Of a stretch of DNA of 5,443 nt, positions 1 through 5,443 are shown piece by piece. This DNA is from PFL35 sp041550515 (GTDB taxonomy: Archaea; Thermoplasmatota; E2; DHVEG-1). A model generated the notes under the pieces. That model saw only the letters and a list, made by a program, of their open reading frames with translations, had not been told where the DNA came from and made no database searches. The translations under genes were made by a program, and so were the position numbers. The stretch spans positions 1 through 5,443 of the forward strand of contig JBFEOQ010000081.1 in NCBI GenBank assembly GCA_041550515.1, in the 5' to 3' direction. Each line of letters opens with the position of its first letter. Position 1 is the stretch's first letter.

Positions 1-69
1 AAGGCTAGTACCTTAGATCACAGTTAATATCTTACCAGGTTTTAAAAAATGAAAATCAACATAAAAAAC

Positions 70-78
70 TATATAAAT
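70..78 (+). promoter_or_regulatory. TATA-box-like promoter for the secreted PKD protein
   Basis: The motif TATATAAAT resembles an archaeal TATA box. A start of transcription about 25 nt downstream would fall near position 100 and give a leader of roughly 60 nt that carries the AGGTAGG SD-like site at 146-152. Positions 1-69 contain no supportable gene: the plus strand reads a few codons (KASTLDHS) to a stop at 25-27, which could be the tail of an upstream gene but is too short to claim. A second AT-rich box near 130-140 is an alternative, but it would leave the SD outside the transcript. Confidence 0.4.
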
Positions 79-161
79 TAACACTCGTTAACCTAAATAT
101 TAACCACAAATTAGACTAACATTGTCAAAAATAATATATTACTTTAGGTAGGAAAAAAAGA

Positions 162-1085
162 ATGAAGAAGAAAATAATTGGATTTTTAATAATAACAATT
201 TTTTTAGCAAGTATATATGGAAGTGCAACAAAAGTATCCCAAAGTGAAGAGGTACTTGATCAGAGTCAAAACATGATTAATGTTAAAAAGGTATTAAGCC
301 CAGCTAATCAATTAGCTCAATCTTTTGTACCATCTTTAAACAAGTTAACAAAAATAGATTTATATTTAATTAAAAATGGTAATCCATCTTATACAGATAT
401 TATTTTTTCAATAAAAGATTCACAAAGTGAATCTAATCTTGCTATAGTTGAGAAATCAATTGAGAAAATATCAACGGGTTGGTTAGAATTAGATTTTGAT
501 GATTTAGACGTTACTCCTAAAAAATTTTATTATATTGTCTGTAAAGCAGTTGGAGAATGGGATTTTGATTTTGAAAATGCATTATATTGGGCAGGTAGTA
601 GTGGAAATCCTTATTTGCCTGGTACTTCTTTTTATATTTATAATTCAGTATGGGATGAAGAATATACTTTTGATCCAATAGATTTTTGTTTTAAAACATA
701 TGGATTTAACAATAATCCACCTATTAAACCAATAATAAACGGGGATATGAAAATCACTTTAGATACAGAAAGCCATTATTCTTTTCTCTCAAGAGATTTG
801 GAACAAAATGAAATATCATACTATATTGACTGGGGGGATAATACAAATACAGGCTGGACAAGATTATTTTCTTCTGGAGAATATTTTAATTCTTCACATA
901 CTTGGTCTGAAAAAGGGAGCTATACGATCAAAGCTAAAGCTAAAGATATTTATGATGCAGAAAGTGAATGGACAACTTTTATAGTTAGTATGCCAAAAAA
1001 AATAGGTATAGATATACTAATATTTTTACAAAAAATAATTCAACGTTTTCCTTTCTTTGGAAAAATTCTAAACCAAATAATATAA
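162..1085 (+). CDS. Secreted beta-sandwich and PKD-domain surface protein
   Basis: A 307-residue exported protein, probably a surface or extracellular binding/adhesion protein with no catalytic motif. Residues 1-22 look like a Sec signal peptide: basic MKKK, a hydrophobic core, then G-S-A with likely cleavage after Ala22. Residues about 31-181 form a beta-rich domain starting near LDQSQ, with LAQSF at 51-55 and ending DFCFKTYG (174-181). This resembles the jelly-roll-like binding modules found in archaeal secreted proteins (recognised from memory). Residues about 186-276 are a PKD-type Ig fold with YIDWGDN (221-227) and a closing strand near SYTIKAKAKD (253-262). The last 31 residues (277-307) are a basic, hydrophobic tail beginning MPKK and containing RFP (295-297). 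There is no LPxTG motif and no clean transmembrane anchor. The start at 162 is preceded by AGGTAGG at 146-152, 9 nt away. The stop is followed directly by an oligo-T tract. The ligand is unknown. Confidence 0.85.
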   Translation: MKKKIIGFLIITIFLASIYGSATKVSQSEEVLDQSQNMINVKKVLSPANQLAQSFVPSLNKLTKIDLYLIKNGNPSYTDIIFSIKDSQSESNLAIVEKSIEKISTGWLELDFDDLDVTPKKFYYIVCKAVGEWDFDFENALYWAGSSGNPYLPGTSFYIYNSVWDEEYTFDPIDFCFKTYGFNNNPPIKPIINGDMKITLDTESHYSFLSRDLEQNEISYYIDWGDNTNTGWTRLFSSGEYFNSSHTWSEKGSYTIKAKAKDIYDAESEWTTFIVSMPKKIGIDILIFLQKIIQRFPFFGKILNQII

Positions 1086-1092
1086 TTTTTTT
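1086..1092 (+). terminator. Oligo-T terminator after the PKD protein
   Basis: Seven consecutive T residues begin at the base after the stop codon at 1083-1085. Archaeal RNA polymerase terminates at short T-tracts without needing a hairpin, so this is a plausible end for the transcript. It is AT-rich context and could be chance. Confidence 0.4.
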
Positions 1093-1145
1093 CCATTAAC
1101 TTATATTATTTGAAACAACATTTAAAGAAATATTAATAAGTAATT

Positions 1146-1162
1146 AGCTATTTTTTATAGCT
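1146..1162 (+). promoter_or_regulatory. Small stem-loop just upstream of the DUF4342 gene's SD
   Basis: AGCTAT (1146-1151) and ATAGCT (1157-1162) form a perfect 6-bp inverted repeat around a TTTTT loop. It lies 2 nt before AGGTAAGG (1164-1171), the presumed ribosome binding site of the gene starting at 1177. It could be an RNA hairpin in the leader that affects translation, or a DNA operator. A short stem in AT-rich sequence may also be chance. Confidence 0.3.
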
Positions 1163-1176
1163 TAGGTAAGGTAATT

Positions 1177-1497
1177 ATGAGTTATTGTAAGAAATGTGGA
1201 GCTGAACTCCAAAATGATGCAAATTTTTGTTCATACTGCGGAATCTCAACAAAGGAAATTAAAACAGAGGAACTTAGGGTTTCAGCTGATGATCTTGTAA
1301 AAACTGTTAAGCAGATACTTCATGAAGGAAATGTCAGAAGTATTATTGTTAAAGATGATAAAGGAAAAACACTTTTAGACATTCCAGTAACTGTTGGTAT
1401 AGTTGGAACTATTATAGCTCCTTGGTTGGCTGCTCTTGGTGTGATTGGAGCCCTTGCAACTAATTGTACAATTGTTGTTGAGAGAACTATAAACTAA
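1177..1497 (+). CDS. Zinc-ribbon DUF4342 family membrane-associated protein
   Basis: A 106-residue protein of unknown function. Residues 1-22 are a zinc ribbon with two CxxC knuckles (Cys4, Cys7, Cys18, Cys21), of the short type found at the front of many archaeal membrane proteins. Residues about 36-103 match my memory of DUF4342: a helix with HEGNVR (49-54), a beta hairpin around KGKTLLDIP (62-70), a hydrophobic segment at about 71-95 containing APWLAALG (81-88), and a closing strand TIVVER (98-103). The hydrophobic stretch may span or sit in the membrane, leaving the zinc ribbon in the cytoplasm. The ATG at 1177 is preceded by AGGTAAGG at 1164-1171. The gene is complete and at the expected size. 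It is followed 84 nt later by an MscS channel gene, but a T-tract and a separate TATA-like box lie between them, so shared transcription is doubtful. Confidence 0.85.
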   Translation: MSYCKKCGAELQNDANFCSYCGISTKEIKTEELRVSADDLVKTVKQILHEGNVRSIIVKDDKGKTLLDIPVTVGIVGTIIAPWLAALGVIGALATNCTIVVERTIN

Positions 1498-1504
1498 ACT
1501 CCTA

Positions 1505-1520
1505 ATTTTTTTAAAAAAAT
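1505..1520 (+). terminator. T7/A7 palindromic tract, likely terminator of the DUF4342 gene
   Basis: Seven T residues (1506-1512) followed by seven A residues (1513-1519), flanked by A and T, make a 16-bp perfect palindrome 7 nt after the stop codon. The T7 run would serve as an archaeal oligo-T terminator on the plus strand. Confidence 0.45.
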
Positions 1521-1530
1521 AAAAGATAAT

Positions 1531-1540
1531 ATTTAATAAA
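1531..1540 (+). promoter_or_regulatory. TATA-box-like promoter for the MscS channel gene
   Basis: ATTTAATAAA resembles an archaeal TATA box. A transcript start about 25 nt downstream would be near 1560-1562. That gives a leader of about 20 nt which includes the strong SD GGAGGAG at 1570-1576, 5 nt before the ATG at 1582. Confidence 0.35.
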
Positions 1541-1581
1541 AGTAGTTTGTTTTAAGAGCTTGATTACTTGGAGGAGTTAAT

Positions 1582-2409
1582 ATGGCTTATGAAGAAATAA
1601 TTAATTTCTTATCAACAAAAATACCATTTCTAGGTATTACTATTGCTAATATAATTATTGCTTTGATTGTGATTATTATTGGATATGTTATTTCTGTAAT
1701 TATAAGTAGATATACTCGGAAGATGATGTTAAGAGCAAAATTATCAAATATACTTGCAGAATTTACAAGTAGAATTGTTAAGATTATCTTAATTATCTTT
1801 GTTTTTTCTATAGCCTTAAGCTTTCTTGGAATAGATATCGGTGCTGCATTAATTAGCATCTCTGTTGTATTTGGATTAGTCTTTGGTTTAGCATTTCAAG
1901 ATACAATTGGAAATTTAACCGCTGGATTTATGATCGCAATTACAAAACCTTTCAAAGTCAAAGATTTTGTTGAAATCACCGGTATAACTGGAACAATTTC
2001 AAGCGTTGGAATAAGCATTACAACCATGATAACCATTGATAACAAAAAAGTCATTATTCCTAATTCAAAAGTATGGGGACAAGCAATAATAAATTATACA
2101 TCTTTAAAAACTAGAATGATTGATATGAGTATAGGTATTAGTTATAATGATGATATTGGAAAAGCAATAAATATTGCTATGTCGGTATTAAAAAATAATA
2201 CAAAAGTTCTCAAAGATCCTTCACCACTAGTTGCAACAAATAGCTTAGCAGATTCAAGTGTTAACTTGGTTATACGACCTTGGGTAAATACAGATGATTA
2301 TTGGCCTGTTAAAAGAGAATTAACACAAAAAATTAAAGAAGCATTTGATAAAGATGGAATAAGTATTCCATTTCCACAGAGAGATATTCATTTATTTCAG
2401 AATAAATAA
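1582..2409 (+). CDS. MscS-family small-conductance mechanosensitive channel
   Basis: A 275-residue membrane channel, close to the 286 residues of E. coli MscS, that would open under membrane tension to release solutes during osmotic downshock. Three membrane segments are visible: about 18-42, 63-84 and 87-121. The last is the pore-lining helix, with small residues at GLVFGLAFQ (98-106) and the family-typical DTIGNLTAGF (107-116). The soluble beta domain follows (about 122-172), with KPFKVKDFVEI (122-132) and the conserved PNSK (160-163), equivalent to PNGK in other members. The C-terminal alpha/beta domain ends with the hallmark ISIPFPQRDIHL (260-271). The ATG at 1582 has a strong SD, GGAGGAG at 1570-1576. 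Length and all core motifs indicate an intact minimal MscS without extra domains. The stop lies 5 bp from the convergent stop of the exporter permease. Function is secure at family level; regulation and solute preference are not visible. Confidence 0.95.
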   Translation: MAYEEIINFLSTKIPFLGITIANIIIALIVIIIGYVISVIISRYTRKMMLRAKLSNILAEFTSRIVKIILIIFVFSIALSFLGIDIGAALISISVVFGLVFGLAFQDTIGNLTAGFMIAITKPFKVKDFVEITGITGTISSVGISITTMITIDNKKVIIPNSKVWGQAIINYTSLKTRMIDMSIGISYNDDIGKAINIAMSVLKNNTKVLKDPSPLVATNSLADSSVNLVIRPWVNTDDYWPVKRELTQKIKEAFDKDGISIPFPQRDIHLFQNK

Positions 2410-2414
2410 ATATT

Positions 2415-3233
2415 TTATGCTTGTATATCCTTGTGTTCAAAATAGATCATTGCTATAACTAAAACTTGAATAGTAACAACAAATAAAACAATTGTACCTG
2501 CGACATCAATCTCACCAAATTTAAGGGCATCATAAGGACTATAGTAATGTTTTAATGAAATTAAACCTAAATTTTTATAATCTTGAACAGTCTGAGAAAC
2601 TGAATCTAATATAAACATACCAACAATAACCGCCATCATAGTAATACTTGACTTCATTTTTTCATTAAAAACTGTAGAAATAAGAACCCCTATACTTATC
2701 ACTGCAAGGAAGTAAAAAATAGATAATAAATGGGTTAAAAAAAGATACCAAAAATTTAATTCTTCATCTATAACAACTGTCATACCAATTATTGTAAACA
2801 TTACAGCAAAATTAATTATAAGCATCATAGGAATAAGACCTAAAAATTTCTCAAAAACTATTTGTTTACGAGAAACAGGGTTTGACATTAAAAGATCAAT
2901 GGTTTTAGATTCAATCTCTTTTGAAATAATAGATGCAGCGATAAAACCGATTATAATACCTAGTATTAAAACATAAAATATCTGATACATCTCAATATTT
3001 AAAAAACCTACAAAAGATGCCATATCTTCATAGCCAGGTATGAAAGAAAACTGTTCTAAAGCAGCCGATTGCATCATATCTTGCATCATATCTTTAAAAG
3101 CAGGATAAATACCAGTATACATTACTGCCATAACTGAAAAAAGAAATGTAAGAATAATTGTTGATCTCATATTATCTTTTATCGTTTGAAAAGTAATTCT
3201 AAACCTTAGTATTTGTTTAAGACTATAATCCAT
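2415..3233 (-). CDS. ABC-2 type exporter permease
   Basis: The membrane subunit of an ABC exporter, 272 residues from the start chosen here. About six hydrophobic helices are visible: 25-43, 80-103, 137-161, 165-191, 200-220 and 246-266. Between helices 2 and 3 lies a cytoplasmic stretch with KEIESKTIDLLMSNPVSR (105-122), the hallmark of NosY/ABC-2 type permeases and the likely contact with the ATPase. The extracellular loop after helix 1 is Met-rich (MMQDMMQ). An ATG at 3257 would add 8 residues and overlap the ATPase gene by 20 bp. I prefer the ATG at 3233 because AGGGGGT (3250-3244) sits 10 nt upstream and the start falls 4 nt after the ATPase stop. The pair forms an operon, and the permease would dimerise with two ATPase subunits. 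The substrate is not predictable; relatives export drugs, peptides, lipids or ions, or maintain the envelope. The gene looks intact. Confidence 0.9.
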   Translation of the reverse strand: MDYSLKQILRFRITFQTIKDNMRSTIILTFLFSVMAVMYTGIYPAFKDMMQDMMQSAALEQFSFIPGYEDMASFVGFLNIEMYQIFYVLILGIIIGFIAASIISKEIESKTIDLLMSNPVSRKQIVFEKFLGLIPMMLIINFAVMFTIIGMTVVIDEELNFWYLFLTHLLSIFYFLAVISIGVLISTVFNEKMKSSITMMAVIVGMFILDSVSQTVQDYKNLGLISLKHYYSPYDALKFGEIDVAGTIVLFVVTIQVLVIAMIYFEHKDIQA

Positions 3234-3237
3234 AAAA

Positions 3238-4110
3238 TTAGTTACCCCCTGAGTCATAATAACGAATGAAAATATCTTCCATACTAAACTCTTGAATCTG
3301 TAAATCTAAAACTGTGTATTTTGAAATTTTTTTAATCCAAGAATCAATGCTGTCATCTGTTACAAACTCAATATAACCATTAACAAATTTTACATTTTTT
3401 GGACCTTTAAAATCAATAGGATCTTCTTTTATTTTCAACCTTATTTTCTTACCTTTTTTCTGTTTAAGATTATCAATATTTTCAAGGGCAACAAGATTTC
3501 CATCTTTAATAATTCCTACACGATCACAAACTTTATCGACTTCACTTAGGATATGTGAAGAAAAAAGCATAGTTTTACCTTTCTTTTTTTCATCTAATAA
3601 AAATTTGTAAAACTTTTGTTGTAACAATGGATCAAGACCTGCTGTAGGTTCATCCATAATAACAACTTCTGGATCATCCATAAAAGCTTGAACAATACCA
3701 AGTTTCTGTTTCATACCACGTGAATAACCCTTAATTTTCCTATGAAGTGGTAATTCAAAAAGTTCTAATAACCTATCAAGTAAAAGTAACTCTTTATTTC
3801 TAATACTACTAAAATAATCAAGAAATTGTTTACCAGTTAAATGTTCATAGAGTGCTAAATCACCGGGTATATATCCAACTTTTTTACGAATTTCAATAAT
3901 ATTTTCTTCAATATTTTTACCAAAAACATATGCTTCTCCACTAGTGGGTTTCAGATATCCAAGAATTGTTCTAATAGTAGTAGTTTTCCCGGCACCATTA
4001 GGGCCTAAAAAACCAAATATTTCTCCTTCTTTTACATCAAAACTAACATTCTCAACACCTTTAATTTTACCATAATACTTAGTTAAATTATTTGTTTCAA
4101 TAATATTCAC
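3238..4110 (-). CDS. ABC transporter ATP-binding protein (exporter type)
   Basis: The nucleotide-binding subunit (290 residues) that powers the adjacent permease. Motifs in order: Walker A GPNGAGKT (36-43), signature YSRGMKQ (129-135), Walker B EVVIMDE (148-154) with D-loop AGLDP (157-161), and the switch histidine in SSHILSEV (184-191, His186). The Q-loop position reads GYIPGD (79-84), so the usual Gln is Gly83; I recall the same PGE/PGD variant in related ABC-2 ATPases. The C-terminal 70 residues (about 221-290) form the small regulatory/dimerisation extension typical of CcmA/NatA-like proteins, with a closing MEDIFIRYY (277-285). The start is GTG at 4110; no in-frame ATG exists between it and the upstream stop at 4138-4140, and the N-terminus NIIETNNLTKYYG fits the family. 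No SD is seen, and a TATA-like box about 35 nt upstream suggests a very short leader. The only nearby ATG (4117) is out of frame and stops after six codons. Confidence 0.95.
   Translation of the reverse strand: MNIIETNNLTKYYGKIKGVENVSFDVKEGEIFGFLGPNGAGKTTTIRTILGYLKPTSGEAYVFGKNIEENIIEIRKKVGYIPGDLALYEHLTGKQFLDYFSSIRNKELLLLDRLLELFELPLHRKIKGYSRGMKQKLGIVQAFMDDPEVVIMDEPTAGLDPLLQQKFYKFLLDEKKKGKTMLFSSHILSEVDKVCDRVGIIKDGNLVALENIDNLKQKKGKKIRLKIKEDPIDFKGPKNVKFVNGYIEFVTDDSIDSWIKKISKYTVLDLQIQEFSMEDIFIRYYDSGGN
3244..3250 (-). promoter_or_regulatory. Ribosome binding site of the permease inside the ATPase gene's end
   Basis: On the minus strand AGGGGGT matches the archaeal SD (AGGAGGT) at 6 of 7 positions. 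It is formed by the codons for the last Gly-Gly residues of the upstream ATPase, 10 nt before the ATG at 3233. The ATG at 3257 lies upstream of it and has no comparable site. This decides the permease start and suggests translational coupling. Confidence 0.65.
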
Positions 4111-4140
4111 AGTGCATCGATTAAAATAAATAAAAAATTA

Positions 4141-4150
4141 TTATTTAAAT
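4141..4150 (-). promoter_or_regulatory. TATA-box-like promoter of the ABC exporter operon
   Basis: On the minus strand ATTTAAATAA, preceded by purine-rich AAGG, resembles a TATA box with an upstream TFB-recognition element. A transcript start 25-27 nt on would be near 4119, about 9 nt before the GTG start at 4110. That agrees with the absence of an SD for this gene. Confidence 0.45.
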
Positions 4151-4169
4151 CCTTGCTAAATAGTTAATT

Positions 4170-4189
4170 AAAATTATATTTATAATTTT
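4170..4189 (-). repeat. AT-only perfect inverted repeat just after the AAA+ gene
   Basis: Nine-base arms (AAAATTATA and TATAATTTT) flank a 2-nt centre, beginning 1 nt after the stop codon of the minus-strand AAA+ gene (4193-4191). On the minus strand the right arm ends in TTTT, so it may act as a weak terminator between the AAA+ gene and the exporter operon. An operator or plain AT bias are alternatives. Confidence 0.35.
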
Positions 4190-4190
4190 T

Positions 4191-5123
4191 TTAATCTAAA
4201 CAACCTACAAATTGTTTCAAAATTGTATCTTTTAATTCAATTGCAGAGTCTATATGACTTTCAATAATTTTACTTCTTTCAAGTAAAGCAAGTGCATATG
4301 CAATTCTTAAAATTGAAAATTCTAGACTTCTATACGAAATCCCTTCTATATTTGCATCAGTTTCAAGGATGTAATTTTTTATTAAATTTTTGATTTTGTC
4401 TTCATCTGCTGGATCAATCCATGTTTTTGCATTTTTTGCCCATTCAAGATAAGCTTTTACAACAAGTGAATAATCTTTAGCGTTTTTTCCCATAAAACTA
4501 TCTATAATATCAGAAACATATTCTGCTCGTTGAATCCTAGATATTCGTGAAACATTAAAAGGAAAATCAAATCGATCTAAAAGCGGTTTCTGAATTTTAT
4601 TTAGATTATTACAGGTAGCAATTATTCTGACCTCCGCTTGAAATGATTGTCTATTTTTACCTTTAGTAATTATATATTCTCCTTCCTCCATTGCTTGCAG
4701 CAGTCCATTTTGATCTTTTATTGACATTTTATCAAGTTCATCAACTAATAAAACTGAGCCATTTGATTGATGGAGTAAACCTGGGTAAATTTTTTTTCCT
4801 CTAGCATCACCAACTAACCCAGTCTTTGAGGTCAGTTCAGAATTTATTAAAATTCCATTCATTTTCTGTCTCCACCAACTTAAAAATTCTGATTTACCCG
4901 TACCAGGTCCTCCACATAGTAATATATGTAATCTCATACGCATATTAGGCCGATCATTTGTAACACCCATCAAGAGAGAACATTTGCGAATTATATCCCA
5001 TTGAGTTCCAACTAAATAAGGACAAATATGTTTCGATAGAAATTCTAAGGGTTTTTCTTTTGAAATTATTTGAAAATATTCCTCAGTAGTTTCTGGCATG
5101 TCATCACTGTAGGATTTATTCAT
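4191..5123 (-). CDS. Compact MCM-like AAA+ ATPase
   Basis: A 310-residue ATPase that aligns by eye with the AAA+ core of MCM helicases but lacks the rest. Residues about 25-67 match the MCM lead-in (LSKHICPYLVG, then RLHILL). Walker A is GGPGTGKS (71-78). The segment SELTSKTGLVGDARG (95-109) corresponds to the helix-2 insert region, and Walker B VLLVDELDKM (124-133) to MCM IDEFDKM. EGEYIITKGK (147-156) matches the pre-sensor-1 hairpin with its lysines. Sensor 1 is ATCNN (169-173), the arginine finger is in LLDRFDF (181-187, Arg184), and the sensor-2 lid is GISYRSLEFS (261-270, Arg265). All ATPase residues are present, so it is probably active as an oligomer, where Arg184 would act on the neighbouring subunit. 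There is no N-terminal OB/zinc domain and no C-terminal winged helix; a full MCM is about 650-700 residues. The ATG at 5123 has no good SD; Met9 (5099) is an alternative. A MoxR/BchI-like role is possible. Substrate and partner are unknown. Confidence 0.8.
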   Translation of the reverse strand: MNKSYSDDMPETTEEYFQIISKEKPLEFLSKHICPYLVGTQWDIIRKCSLLMGVTNDRPNMRMRLHILLCGGPGTGKSEFLSWWRQKMNGILINSELTSKTGLVGDARGKKIYPGLLHQSNGSVLLVDELDKMSIKDQNGLLQAMEEGEYIITKGKNRQSFQAEVRIIATCNNLNKIQKPLLDRFDFPFNVSRISRIQRAEYVSDIIDSFMGKNAKDYSLVVKAYLEWAKNAKTWIDPADEDKIKNLIKNYILETDANIEGISYRSLEFSILRIAYALALLERSKIIESHIDSAIELKDTILKQFVGCLD

Positions 5124-5144
5124 ATATATCGTATCTCTTTTAAA

Positions 5145-5153
5145 AATATTAAA
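5145..5153 (-). promoter_or_regulatory. TATA-like box for the AAA+ gene
   Basis: On the minus strand TTTAATATT is centred about 26 nt from the ATG at 5123, as expected for a leaderless transcript, and no clear SD is visible. The whole divergent region 5124-5297 is extremely AT-rich, so other placements are possible. It holds no ORF I can support; a 9-bp direct repeat AAATAATTG occurs at 5220-5228 and 5237-5245. Confidence 0.3.
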
Positions 5154-5282
5154 TTAATAAATACATTTTATCGTTAAATAACTATAGTTTTAGAACATAA
5201 AACAGAGTTAATAATTTAAAAATAATTGATTCTAAGAAATAATTGTAGAAATTTATCCAAAACATAATAATATCTAAAATAA

Positions 5283-5289
5283 TTTATAT
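5283..5289 (+). promoter_or_regulatory. TATA-like box for the DUF3795 gene
   Basis: TTTATAT is centred at 5286. A transcript start 25-27 nt downstream (about 5311-5313) falls beyond the first ATG (5298) and just before the second in-frame ATG (5316). This favours the second ATG and a near-leaderless mRNA. Confidence 0.35.
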
Positions 5290-5315
5290 CAGATATAATG
5301 AAACATCAAATCACA

Positions 5316-5443
5316 ATGAAAATATCACAAATAACTCCATGTGGAATGAATTGTAGTATATGCAGAGGTTATCTAAGAGAAAAGAATAAATGCCTAGGTT
5401 GCAGAGAAATAGATATAAATAAACCCATTAGTCGAGCAAAATG
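5316..5443 (+). CDS. DUF3795-type cysteine-rich protein, 5' part only
   Basis: The first 42 complete codons of a gene that runs off the window's right edge. The protein opens MKISQITPCGMNCSIC and continues with YLREKNKCLGC, giving five cysteines (9, 13, 16, 26, 29). This CGMNCxxC...KCxGC pattern is the start of DUF3795, a small cysteine-rich, probably metal-binding family of unknown function common in archaea and anaerobic bacteria (recognised from memory). The last two bases (TG) would begin a Cys or Trp codon; a Cys would fit the family's next metal ligand. An in-frame ATG at 5298 would add MKHQIT, but it lies only 8 nt after the TATA-like box and has no SD, so 5316 is preferred. The gene is divergent from the AAA+ ATPase gene, with about 190 nt between starts. 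The visible part is intact. Confidence 0.75.
   Translation, partial: MKISQITPCGMNCSICRGYLREKNKCLGCREIDINKPISRAK

Noticed and set aside
1..27. Possible tail of an upstream plus-strand gene ending at TAA 25-27
   Set aside because: Only eight codons are visible and no family signal can be judged.
49..81. Ten-codon plus-strand frame starting ATG at 49
   Set aside because: Too short, no SD, and it overlaps the TATA-like box; most likely chance in AT-rich sequence.
1587..1859. Minus-strand reading frame of 90 codons opposite the channel gene
   Set aside because: It lies wholly within the MscS gene on the other strand, shows only the Ile/Leu-rich composition expected from antisense of membrane codons, and has no recognisable family.
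162..2409. A single envelope-stress operon of the PKD protein, DUF4342 protein and channel
   Set aside because: T7 tracts follow the first two genes, the gaps are 84-91 nt, and the channel has its own TATA-like box, so one transcript is not supported.
4097..4117. Six-codon upstream frame starting ATG at 4117 on the minus strand, overlapping the ABC ATPase start
   Set aside because: It has no SD, and short frames are expected by chance. It could act as a leader peptide, but nothing supports that.
4191..5123. Reading the AAA+ gene plus ABC exporter as a defence system
   Set aside because: No nuclease, toxin, reverse transcriptase or sensor partner is present, and the exporter has its own promoter; the adjacency alone is weak evidence.
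5220..5245. Two AAATAATTG copies 17 bp apart, considered as an operator or CRISPR-like repeat
   Set aside because: Too short, only two copies and AT-only apart from one base; indistinguishable from composition bias.

Overview
The window is very AT-rich and looks archaeal, most likely from an uncultured Euryarchaeota/Thermoplasmatota-like lineage; that placement is inference. Three things support it: an MCM-type AAA+ ATPase; a secreted protein with an archaeal-style PKD domain (YIDWGDN motif); and promoters that look like TATA boxes about 25 nt upstream of plausible starts. Several leaders are very short, while other genes have Shine-Dalgarno (SD) sites.

Layout: the left part (162-2409) holds three plus-strand genes. 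These are a secreted beta-sandwich/PKD protein, a small zinc-ribbon DUF4342 membrane protein, and an MscS-family mechanosensitive channel. Short AT-rich gaps with oligo-T tracts separate them, and at least the channel has its own TATA-like box and strong SD, so they are probably separate transcripts rather than one tight operon. The channel gene converges on the next block with only 5 bp between stop codons.

The middle and right (2415-5123) are on the minus strand. A compact MCM-like AAA+ ATPase is transcribed toward a two-gene ABC-2 type exporter (ATPase, then permease). The two exporter genes are tightly coupled: the last codons of the ATPase gene supply the SD for the permease, which supports a permease start at 3233 rather than the longer reading frame at 3257. 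After a divergent promoter region (5124-5297), a DUF3795-type cysteine-rich protein starts on the plus strand and runs off the window.

Most products act at the cell envelope (secreted binding protein, DUF4342 membrane protein, channel, exporter), but nothing ties them into one pathway. The most unusual items are the MCM-like ATPase, reduced to its AAA+ core, and the distinctive C-terminal tail of the PKD protein. I see no rRNA, tRNA, CRISPR array, insertion sequence or integrase, and no clear new multi-gene system. No stretch without a gene exceeds 300 bases.
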